Shown here in pieces: positions 48,635-59,996 of a stretch of DNA of 64,000 nt. The DNA is taken from contig NC_135247.1 of assembly GCF_947623445.1 (NCBI RefSeq), positions 1,490,501 through 1,554,500 of the forward strand, in the 5' to 3' direction. A model generated the notes under the pieces. The model was given only the letters and a program-made list of their open reading frames with translations, had not been told where the DNA came from and did no database searches. Positions within the stretch are counted from its first letter, which is position 1. The number at the start of each line of letters is the position of its first letter. This DNA is from Clavelina lepadiformis. Taxonomy: Eukaryota > Chordata > Ascidiacea > Aplousobranchia > Clavelinidae. Both the position numbers and the translations under genes were made by a program.

Positions 48635-48870
48635 CGGACGACTCCGTATGTTCCTCTGCCTAAGAACCCATCTTCAACCGGTGCTAGTATATCACGTGGT
48701 GGGTGGTATAGTGATGTCTATGAAAAGACAATTTTCGTCATGCTGCTACCATGAAAGCTATTGCTAACATAAAATGTAGCACAGTATAACGGATGTGCAG
48801 CGGTCCCAAATAAAAACATACGCTGCACAATGACAACAAAAAAAGTTATACCATGAGTCCTTATATGCCC
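48635..48870 (-). pseudogene. Broken duplicate of the kinase N-lobe exon
   Basis: A close copy of 50987-51228, covering the 5' half of the kinase exon (HPPRDIL, EDGFLGRGTYGVVR) and the adjoining intron up to the GTATAAC donor border of the exon before it. The coding part breaks off just after the glycine loop, where the sequence stops matching and a stop follows. The VAIK-lysine half is absent. It lies 1.2 kb beyond the 3' end of the intact gene, in the same orientation. This is a fragment of a former tandem copy or a partial duplication. Confidence 0.8.
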
Positions 48871-48877
48871 TTTTGGG

Positions 48878-49665
48878 TGAAATAAAAGTTAGCAACCCAG
48901 TTTGTCATAAATATAATGTTTATTGCAATTTTCGCTGTACACCTTCGCTGTACGCTGTACTTTTAACAAAAAACAACTAAAATATTTACAGCAATTTTGT
49001 ATGCAAAAGGATTAAGTGTGATTAAGAATCACAATGAGAATTACTTGTGTTCCAAGCACATTCATTATGACAAAATATTGCATACGCTTGATGTCAAGAC
49101 GTTGCATACGTAAACAAAAATTGGATTTTGGTGCAAATTGCTACGATGAAGAAACTATCAAACTGCTCGGCAAAAAATATCAAAACAGTACAAATTGTAC
49201 AAGAAATACAAATCACCTCTAAAAGCCACAAATAGGCAGCAAGCACCGCATTGTTCTTTGTGCAAATGAACTTTACAATGAACCTATAAAAGTGAAGGTA
49301 AAGCAAGATTGTTCCACTTAGGCTCAAATTTAACTGTAATTATTAAACAAGGAATTTCTGTTAAAAAATCGGTAGCAGTTTTTGCGTCACCATCACGAAC
49401 GCGCTTGGGTAATGTTCTAGGCGAAACGCAAGGAAAAAAAAGAAATACTGAACAATAACTTGAGTAACACAACATCGGCATTTGGCCTCTACTGTTTAGA
49501 TGTAATAAAATTATCACCTACAAAATATAAATTTTTTACCCTTAATCCAAAGGAGATCACTATAAAATCAATTGGAAATGGCATAGATAAAAGTAAAAAA
49601 TATAGAAAAAGGCTTAGAAGTGAAAAAGGAAGACCGCAGGGGAATTTGGTTATGGCCACGATCAC
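48878..49665 (+). repeat. Large direct repeat, copy 2
   Basis: Partner of 41883-42500. It lies within the likely 3' untranslated region of the minus-strand kinase. TTTATT at 48919-48924 would serve as that gene's poly(A) signal on the minus strand. Confidence 0.85.
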
Positions 49666-49817
49666 AATAAATTAGCTATGGCCATTACAACATACAACAC
49701 GATCAACTACGGTAACAAGGTAAGGTAACAAAACTATCAGCAAACTAGACACATTTGAAAAGGGATGAAAACATTGAAAGCATTCTTAAGATTGATCTGA
49801 AGTAAAACTTTAGAGGT

Positions 49818-52800
49818 TCAACGAAAGGTGAAGAAATCAAAATTTGGCGGATGAAAATGCTGAATAGGCTTACAGGCATCTGGGTCATAGGAAGGAACTT
49901 TGATGTCTATGTGCTTGGTGATATCGGCCACATGCTGAGCAATGACAGCTTGATCCTTGGTAGAAAGACACTGCAGGAGACGATCACGAACATCCATCAT
50001 GGAAGGCCTCTCATCAGGATTGTGCTCCCAGCATTTCACCATTTCATCCTTGAGAAGATCAATGATGGCAACATCCGCATCATCAGTCAAGCTTGCCTTG
50101 AGATCCTCAACATCATCAAGAGGAGGACGGTAGTGGCTAGAACGAATGAGAACAACGTATTGGTCCGGTGACATATCTTCTTTACTGTTCTGATGTGGAT
50201 GTTTACGAATCAAGGCTGCTCTAAGGGTCATAGCAAAGCTGAAAGTGTCCATAGATGTTCTTGTCTTTGTAGGGCCTCGAAGACGTTCAGGTGCCGCATA
50301 AACAGGCGTCAGCTCTTTGTGCCGTGGCTCTGCATCAGCGGTCGTGGTGTTGCCACTGCACGTGGCAAGTTCGGCGCCACCCAGGTCACTCAATTTGCAG
50401 TGCAGATCTGCTGTCAGCAAAATATTTTGAGGCTTCAGGTCGCCGTGAGTGATGCGCTGTTGGCTGGTTGAACCATCGTGAAGGTAGGACATGGCACCTG
50501 CCACCTCGGTAGAAATACGCAGCTGCACGACTGCTGGTATGAAAGGAACTTTAAACCTGTTTCCAACTTCACTAAACAGAAGAGAGCAAAGAGTACCGCC
50601 TGGTAAATACTCAAGCAGTATACCCATAGCACCATGCCACTGCGTGTAACCAACGATGTCAACAAGGTTGGTGTGACGAACTTTGTAAAGTAGCTTCATT
50701 TCTTCAACACACCTAAAGCACGATAAACATTAAAATCTAACAGAATAACAAGATTATTACTCTTGTGATACTTTCTTTAAACATATATACGTTTTCGAGC
50801 TTGATTATCATATGTAAATCGACAACGACAAACAACACCGGTACGTACTGAGGATAATAAAAACAGTGTTGACAGTTTTAAAAATATTTCCTACTTCCTC
50901 ATTTTTTCTGAAATTTCCTCCGCAGATCCAGTTACAGGCAAGCACTTAACAGCCAAAGCACTATGGCTTTTTGTGAAGACACGGCGGACGACTCCGTATG
51001 TTCCTCTGCCTAAGAACCCATCCTCAACCAGTGCTAGTATATCACGTGGTGGGTGGTATAGTGATGTCTATGAAAAAACAATGTTCATCATGCTGCTACG
51101 ATGAAAGCTACCGATAACATAAACAGTATTACATCTTTCACTTAGAGCATTGTATATCAGATGTACAGCATTCTCAAATAAAACATATGCTACAACGGTA
51201 ATAACACTTAAGCTATACCATGAGTCCCATTTTGTCAAGTTTTGTCATTTTCTCCATTTCATGGGAACGATGTTTCAATTCCTGTTAAAGAAGACATATG
51301 ACAGCAGGGTAAAAGATAAATCACACAGCCACAACAAAAACACAACCAACAGTATGTTGGGTTTAAAAGTCATCATACAAACAAAACAATTAGTTCACGG
51401 TTATTGAGAACTGAACATGTTTTGGATTCGAGACTTCCCAATTGAGAGGATGTCATATTAAAACAAAGAAATGTTATAGATGAATATTCTAGTGACATGT
51501 CATAGGTATAATAAATGTAAGCACAGATTCCATAAATGTAGCAACTTATGTCATCCAGTGCCAAATAGCATTTTTAAGCACTGCAAAAGTAGGCTACTAC
51601 TTGCGCAAGATAATATAATAGCATTGCTTGCCTTGACAGAAATGCTTGCGTAAAAATGGTTTCTGTGAAGCAAAAAAGGAGGGGACCCAAGTGTAAAACC
51701 TGAATCAGTGGGAACATTCAACATGATAACAATGATGTCAAACGTCCAGGCTTGGTTTTGGATTCAGCATGCCGATAATTCAATCATATCAGCATAAAGC
51801 ATCCAAATAAAAGTATCATATCATTGGAAACTTTTACCAGTTTATTTCAGAAGTTCTTTTACCTTCAGAGTTTTACAACATGATCAATTTAACACTAGAA
51901 CGGCCGGAAAACAAGTTTACCTCTAACGGCCGGTGGTGTCGAAAACGACACCATCCTTAAAAATGTACTTTTTGATTTAATTTAGCGAAAAACTCAAAAC
52001 TAAATACTTCCGTAATGAATTTAGGATGTATTTTTCTTGTTCAGTAGAAACAAAAACTAACATAGCTACAGCAATTCGACCTTTGATGACGTTGCACAAG
52101 TTTGTAAGAAACGAAAAAAAACAATATTTATGAGTTGAAACATAAACAATCATTATTCTGATGGTAGGTATCTTAACAAAACGCTAACTATTGCAGAAAA
52201 AGCTCATATGTTTCCCACACACAATGTGATAAGTCTTTAGAGTTTACAGCAGGACCCATGTTGATCTATTTACGTCGGGCAGTTTTTGCATTGTGTAAAT
52301 TTCCAGTCGCCGTTACCACACACTCCGCAAGTTGGCCTGTTGCAGTGACTTCAAACTGTAACTATATAATTTTACGACTTTCTTCCGCACATTTCCTTCG
52401 CTTTCCAGATGGTCTTCTCTGCGCTGGGTTCACTTCTCTTTGGACCACCTGCTTCTGCTTCACCACGTAAGCATCCCTCAACCCCTCCGTAAGCTGGAGT
52501 ATGAAGCTTCGTCGGCCGATTTTGCTACCGAAACATTTTCTGTGCAGAATCCAGGAATTTAGCTCTACTATGTCCAGTAGTTTTGTCCAAACAGCCAAAG
52601 GTCATCGTCTACTTGCTGCATGAGTTGTGTATTTTCTCGCCGTTTGGTCATTAAACGTCCACGCCTACCTTCTTTTGTTTTGGCCTACTGTACAGTTTAT
52701 AGCCTAGCTCTGCTAATAGCGTATGGCATACACTCCATACGTTGCACAAAAACTGTCGTGTGCATTTTACAGTTCGCCTTCGCTGCAAAGCAAAGCGAGT

Positions 52801-55800
52801 TTGTATTGTGCAAATGTACATGGACAAAGTACGTTTAGGATGTCATAAACTCTCCGTAAAAGTTGTATCTAAATGAGATAAACAATCACTTGAAAAGATA
52901 AAAACTGGGCTAATCTCAAGTATATGTTAGTTGCAAGTGCAATCGTGCGAAGTAAAAAGATTTTGTAGTCTACTGAACCTCTAAAATCATCTTGGTGTCG
53001 ATTTCGACACCTCGGCCGTTGAAGGTATAACAGGTTGTAAAAAATAAATCGAAAATCAAATTTCGGTAAATGTTACTTATCCATACTCTTTCAAGAAAGT
53101 TAGGAAGCTACTGAAAATTTTATATCGTTGCAACTGCTTTTACTAAAAAAAAATATACATCAAAATTCAAAAAGTGTCGATTTCGACACCTCGGCCATTC
53201 TAGTGTTAATCAATTAGATTTTCAGTACATTGCATGGTGGTTGGTCGATTCAACCAACGAACGATTAAACCCAGAACAATCCAGCCCACAGACGTTGTTT
53301 GGGTCGTCCTGTCTTTAGCCGTTCTGGGTTAAATCGTCCTGGGTTGAATTAACTTGGAACTATATGGTACACACACAATATTAATTATCCTGTAAAAACC
53401 TATAAACTGTTGGGCAAAAATTACTGCTATTTATGACTATAAAATAGTGATACAAGTCAAAGTTTTACTGTCAGTGGCAAAAAAATCGAGTTCTTGTACG
53501 TTCATAGGCTTCAGGGATACGCGAGACCGAAAGGACCTCCTACCTGTTGCCTCTCGAAGGTTTTCCTCATCTGAAATTCAACCTCCTGTAGATCCTTTAG
53601 AAAAAGAAGGATACTGGAGGAAAACAGGAGCTGAAACTCAGGATGTTTGGAGCAACAAGCTTCAAATTCTATAAGAGCCGCATCATGAGCTTTGCAATGC
53701 AACGATTGAAAACTTTCAAGCGATGTGACTTGTGAGATGCCAGCCTGGAAACATCAAAGAAATTAGATGTTCAAGCCCAATGATAACCATCCACACAGTA
53801 CAATGATATAGTGGAAGACATCTTTCAACAGTAGTCGCAAACTAATAGAACCAGAAACTTAATATGTTACCGCCTCAAATAAAATAACGAATTTTATTTT
53901 TGTCTGTTTTGGACATTCAGATAAAAACTTGGTAATATTGCTTTAAATGAGAAAACAATCACTTGCTTATGAAGTCATGAATATTCACCTGCAGTTCATC
54001 TTCATATTTCTTCACACAGACAAATGAAAATTGTCTGCAGACATCATTAAGGTTTTCCTGTGAATTAAAAATTTCAAATAAAAAACAGGAACGATTTTTA
54101 CAGAAATAAATCACATTCTGTACCTTTGTTATGTCAACCAATTAACATTGTTTAAGTGAACATACCTTAAACTTCATGAGGTCTTAAAGTGTATATAAGG
54201 CTGTGTTACCGCTATTATATTGCTATTCTTACAGCAACAATTGTATTCACAGCCTACAGATATTGTTTATGTGGTTTTACCTTCCTTTCATTGTTTTTAG
54301 AAATGAAACAGCTCCTGCACTGCATCAGGTCATTTTCAAGTATCCCAAAATATTCCAGATAAATTGAGCATTCATTCACCGGCTTCTCACAATGCCCTTG
54401 AAAGTATGCAATTGCGGTTCGAAACGCTCTGTCGCTGATGTCTTTCAAGACGTCATCAGGTACCCATTGATTCTTGACATTTTGCTGACAATGGTTGACA
54501 TGAAAATTGATCAAATATACAAGCCAGAAAAAACAGTCGTCACCAGTTACTAATTGCCACCATGCAATACACAATGCTTTGCATGTCTTTCACTTTAATC
54601 TTTTCAGAATCAAACCTCGATTTTCCAGACACTTATTAATTTGCAGCAACTAATTAGCACAATTAAAAATTTATTTGTTACTGAGTACAGTTGCTCACCA
54701 CAACTTGCCTTTTGTAATGATCAAGAGATAGTTTTCTTACTTCTTCCAATATTTTAGTCAGCATTTCCTTTTAACGTATATGCACAATATAGCTAAGAAT
54801 TATGACAGCAACTTTTTATACAAAACCCAAGAAAATGTAGATAATAGATAGACTACATAGTAGATAATTAGGTATACATAGAACTGCAGGCGATTCCCCG
54901 AAAGTTTTGTTTATATAATGTTAACATGTGCAGTATACCATACCTGATTTTTCTCCTGGTACACTATCTGCAGTCTGTCGAAAGTATTTGTCAACTTTTC
55001 CAGGAGATGCCTTTTCAAACCCGGGTTGATCATGTAAAAATTACTGTTTAAAGCACACTCATGTGCGTTGCGTAGTTGGTCATCTGACAACATCACATGA
55101 CAACGCTAAAAATAAAAAACAAACTGCAAAATATATGATAAATACCCATATACTATAAATATAAATGTACCGCAAAAAGTCAAATATATGCCGCAACGTG
55201 TTTCTTAGTACAAAATTGGTGCAACTTCAAACATTTATATTATTTTTTTGTCATTGATGCGATGAGGACGAAACAACACGACACCATAGTCACTTATTGT
55301 GTCTGTCTTAAAAGTAGAACATAAAATACAATTTTAAACACAACACAGCACGGGTAATGCTGTGTAAAACTATGAAATTAAAAGTCATACACAAATATGG
55401 GAAATACTAGAATACAGACCTCTTCCATAAAATCTTTGTAATTTTGCAAAAGCTCACATTCAATCTATATATATAATACACAAAACAGTAAAATTGGAAC
55501 CAGTTGGTTCACAAAGCTCAGAATACTACCATAATCATACCCATATTTAAAGATATAATAACATGAATGTATTTTAAAAGCAGCTAAACAAAAGAAAGTG
55601 CTTAACGTGTTATCAAACACAATAAATTTTCTTACCTCTTGAACAATCTTAGGACAGACCGTGATCTCCAAGACCACTTCGCTTGACAAGACAACAGCAG
55701 GGTGCAATGATATTTGCCCAAGTTTCACTTCACCACGCCATACCTATACATAGACACACATTAACATGACAAATATACTTTGACACGCCACGATATATTA

Positions 55801-56927
55801 ATGAATTTTTTGCTTGCAGAAAACATAACACTAATGCTGTACAGATACAGAATGTAATACAGAGGGCTGTCTGTGGTATATGTTTAACCTTTTTCCCATT
55901 CCGTGTGAAAAAGATTTCAACAGTATTCGGCAACTTGCTTTTTCGCAAACCGCATCCAACTGAATCCTTGGAGTTATATGGATGGGCCTGACACGTTCTC
56001 TGCAAGCTTCCGGTACAAATACTAAAAAAGAAAAAGTAAATAAAATCCAAAACACTCATTCACTCAACAGGCAATCAGGAAAAAAGCTTTTTCGAAACAG
56101 TAATTCAACTTTAGTTGAACCAAAATCTTTCATTAACTCAGAAATGAAATAAAGTTTGTGCCCGCATTACTACAAACTCATATTCACCTTCCATCTGGCC
56201 AGTAACCAAAAGAGTCTTTGGCCCATCCTGGATTGTGTCCAAAATTATAATCAGTTGGGACCAGTCCAACAACAACACCTAAGAATACGAGAAATAGTAT
56301 TTATTTGCATTAACTAAACTTATCACAAACTCATGCAACAAGCTAAGAACATAATTACTGCTAGTTTCCAATAGTTGCCCTTACCCAGAAGAAAGTTCAG
56401 CCAGTTCATAACATTTAAGTCATTAAAATTAAAGCTTTAAAGCTAATCACGCCCGAAAGTATATCATGCCTATGATTTTCAACATTTTTAAACTTTGTTT
56501 TCAAGCTTTAAACACAAGTTCTTAATAGTACATAAAATTTCAAGAAAATTTTGCCTTGTGTATTTATTAAATTCATCGCAAACCTTTTCCCCTTTCCTGA
56601 TGTAAAATCGTCACTTCAAAGTAGTTTTCTTTTTCAGTAAGACTTGATGTCAGAACAAGATGGCCGTGGCATGGTTTAGACTTGTCGTTCCTGACAAAAA
56701 TTGAACTGATTAAGAATTATCTTTCAGCTTGCGATGTTTGGGCAATAAAATAAGTATATACTTCTCAGAGATTATAAATATTACTCAGATATTATCGTTT
56801 TATTAATTAGCATTATTATTATTATTGTTTTATTGATTAATCTTATTATTTTATTATTTCCATACTAAATTCACCTTACAATGTACCCGTCTAAGTTTAT
56901 TCCAGTTGCTTTGTACCAATTTTTCAT
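49818..56927 (-). CDS. SPRY domain - helical region - serine/threonine kinase (TKL/RIPK-like)
   Basis: 13 exons with matching phases predict 767 residues. In transcript order: 56927-56875, 56690-56584, 56278-56188, 56021-55889, 55743-55636, 55464-55420, 55105-54944, 54484-54281, 54057-53989, 53744-53544, 51281-51219, 51067-50895, 50712-49818. Residues 1-165 form a SPRY domain: WYKATGINL start, YFEVTIL, GVVVGLVPTDY, GWAKDSFGYWPDG, DSVGCGL, VEIFFTRNGKK. These folds usually bind proteins. Residues 165-412 are helical with several cysteines. The kinase follows: GRGTYGVV (432), AVK lysine (453), HGDLKPQN (Asp 561), DLGG (579), AAPERLR. Lys, catalytic Asp and metal-binding Asp remain, with HRD changed to HGD and DFG to DLG. 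The last five exons (69, 201, 63, 173, 895 bases) mirror those of the plus-strand kinase. Start: first in-frame ATG of the SPRY exon, with a stop six codons upstream. An intron carries a piggyBac relic. Role unknown; an adaptor-coupled signalling kinase is a fair guess. Confidence 0.82.
51893..53205 (-). mobile_element. piggyBac-like transposon, internally reduced, inside a kinase intron
   Basis: TTAA flanks both ends (51889-51892, 53206-53209), the hallmark target duplication. Terminal inverted repeats start CACTAGAACGGCCG and CACTAGAATGGCCG, each followed by GTGTCGAAATCGACAC-like sub-terminal palindromes. Minus-strand frames near 52640-52265 keep the transposase C-terminal part: ARKYTTHAASRR, then PLAVWTKLLDIVELNSWILH, RRSFILQLTEGLRDAYV, and in a shifted frame the Cys-rich finger CNRPTCGVCGNGDWKFTQCK. 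At least one stop (where a Trp is expected) and one frame change interrupt it. The N-terminal part and the DDD catalytic core are missing, so the copy is dead or non-autonomous. Confidence 0.85.
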
Positions 56928-59900
56928 TGTTGGATGGATTTCTGATTACGATAAATATCCTACAAGCAGCAGTTGCCTATAGGTCATATTGGAAAAATGC
57001 TGGAATGTAAACGGACATTAACAAAAACTAGAATGGTTGCCCAGGCACTTGTGTAAGATTGTTACAGAATTGTTTAGTAGGAAATAGAAGTTGCAGCGAC
57101 TCTAAAACATAAATATATAATGTTACAATATCTGATTACTAAACTTGATGTCTTTGGAAAGTGATTATCTGAAAGCAACTCATTTAAATTCTATTTTGCC
57201 AATAGACATAACCAACATGCTCTATGTATAACATATACTTTATTTTCTTCCTACCCAATACACAAATTAGGTATTTTCTGTCGGGTTTGTTTTGTGGAAA
57301 TTATAGCCAAAACTTAATAAAATAAATTTACGTCTAAGTATATCTTCTAGGCTAATTTAAATTTCTGATATCATAATCAAAGAATATGGTAAATCAAACA
57401 GCAAAGTTTTGTTTTCCATGAGCCATGGCGGTGCACTTTAGATGTGTAATTTTGTTGCAATTCTTCTGCACACTCAATTTTTGTTGATTTAGAGATTGAA
57501 ATAGTCTAACTGCATACATTACTGTGAAATTACCTCAGTGCACCTTTTCAGGTCATACGATCTTTTTTGCACACCTACACTTTTCATTTTTGGTTAATTG
57601 ACACACACAAGATTTTGCTGAAAACGGCCATACCCTGCAGTCTGGAGGTAGGCCCAACTGTAAAACATGGCAGTTTTCGACTGGAAATAATGCGTGCAAA
57701 GACAAACATTTTGGCATGATGACATGCACAGAAACCTCAAATTCTTTGTTTATTTACCATCAATCGATGTAACAATTAAAAAGTTTGCTGTGCAAGGGCA
57801 AGATTCTAATACGTGCAGAGTTGCCATCATTTCTATTATCGACGTAACCTACCAGACTAAGACTGATTGACTATTGGCTACTCTGTAAAGTTCAAAGGTA
57901 TGAGAAAAACATCAATTTTTTTATTTTGAAAAAATCTTTACATTTTTATATTAATTCTAGCTTTATCATGTGCATACTAGTCATAGTGGAAAGCATTGCA
58001 ACTGCAAACCATGCATAGAAAATCTTTATGCTGGCGTGGCGTAAGAGCAAATATCGTTAGGCCATTGACATAAAAATTAACTTTAGCCTTTCTGGCATGG
58101 TGTAACAAATTCATGTGTGAAAAAGTATGCATAAAACGATTGCAAGTGCAGTGAAATCCTCTTTTGCCAGTTGTAACTTGACAGTGGCACAAATAGCCTA
58201 ATCAAGGCGAAGTTAATTGCTTTTCAATTGGCTCCATTCATTTAAATAATGAAATAAGAACTAGTTGCAGTGAAAAACAATTAGACTACTACTGACTTAA
58301 TACTTATTATTACGACTTAATACTGGCGCGCCGGTCTGTATTTTGTGGCAGCTGCACACTTGAGATAAATTCCAAGCAAACTTTCTGCACGCATGCACAT
58401 AATAAATAGCTGCCAAGTTAAACTTAATTTAATTAAATTTAATCTAAACTTATCCTCTAATCGGTGATTTGTTCAATTGTTATATAATTGTAAAATACAA
58501 CTGTAACGTTTGTAGTACGTAGTAAAGCAAACGCCTCAATGCTTACTTCGCATAAAACACCAAGTAAGGACATAATCATAGCAGGGAAAAAGTTCCAAGC
58601 ACAACGTTGAAAAATAATTAGAATAATCTAAGCGTGACAAATGTGTACGAGTGGCTTCATCTAATTAGACATAATTGGCTAAATTTCCAATAGCAGTTTT
58701 AACTAAGCATGTGCTAAAATTTTCTCGTGACAAATTGCAGCATGATATTTTTGAGTAGCACCCTGCATGTAGTGTTATGTATGATTGTTGTACATCAGCC
58801 TGCTGTTTTCAAATAACACCCTACTGCTATAGGCTGTTTACTACTCAGTAGGTGAACTTTTGCTAGCTGCTGCACATCTGTACACTTGAGTTACCGGGTC
58901 TGCATAACCGAGATCTCGGCGAATCCTGCCATGAAATACAGACCTACTGGTGCGTGGTAAAACATGTACACTAATTTTTTCGGCGAAAATCTCCCTGCGA
59001 AAGTCCAAACTTTCCATACAGGCTGAACCCTCAAGATTTTTCAAAATTGTGCTGGGTGCAACCGAATGTTCATTTTAAAGAGCACACATAATTACCGTGG
59101 AGAAAGATTGCATGCACAATGATTTTGTGTTTAAGCTAGAGTTGACTGCAAAATGTATCAACATAGCTGCCTAGTACACCATTTTGCACTCGGTCGCTCC
59201 GATTTTGACCGTCCTGCACCTACGAGATCTCGCCAGAATGGGTCGTGCTTTCCAGTCTCGCGTATTTGATGTACACATACCGAATCCTGAAATCAAGCTA
59301 AGTTTCAAAGTTTGTCTAGTCTCAAATTTTATGAAAATCTGAGAACATAACTAGCCTGTACCCGATACTAAAACATTGATGAACTGTGGTCTTGAATAGA
59401 GTAGCGCAAAAGTAAAAAAAACAAAATATTCCACTCTTATCTACGCCTCTTCAAAACAACTCAAACAGATAAAAAGCGTTTATTGGATTGAGAAATCACC
59501 TGGGGTAAATTCCCTTCAAACAATTCCCATTTTAAACATCTTATAAAACGCTTTTCAAACAAAAACTAAGTCGCACTGAACGCAAAGACCAAACATATCA
59601 AATTTTTCATTACTTAAAATAAGAAAAAGTATAAGTGTTACCGAAATTTTATTTGAATTTATTAGCAACATATCAATTTTTCTTCAAATATTGCACAAAA
59701 AAAGATAATGCACTTGTCACAAAATAATCTGATTAAGAACTCGTTCAACTTATTTAAAAAATAGGTCAATTATTGCATAGACTGTCACAACGGTGCTATG
59801 AGCAGATACAACACACAGGCGGTTGAAAAATAGACAAAATAATCGAAGAATTTTGGACGCTAAGAAAACATGGACACAGTTATGTACGATAGAGAATATT

Positions 59901-59996
59901 CTTGTCAGTTTTATGCCACGGAATGAAATTCCCCATTCTGAAATATAACAATGATTAGTAACATACTGCGTTAAAATTATGTTTGTTGATAAACAA
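56928..59996. other. Spacer between the SPRY-kinase gene and the lectin-receptor gene
   Basis: Both genes run on the minus strand, so this holds the kinase promoter (near 57.0 kb) and the 3' flank of the lectin gene. Minus-strand frames at 57977-58192, 58841-59044 and 59750-60007 have no recognisable features. GAGATCTCG occurs at 58910 and 59225 within weakly similar surroundings, perhaps an old repeat. Nothing else recognised. Confidence 0.45.

Noticed and set aside
53544-55105. Guanylate-binding-protein-like helical domain in the SPRY-kinase
   Set aside because: Residues such as HDAALIEFEACC recall GBP helices, but there is no GTPase domain anywhere in the gene and the match is too weak.
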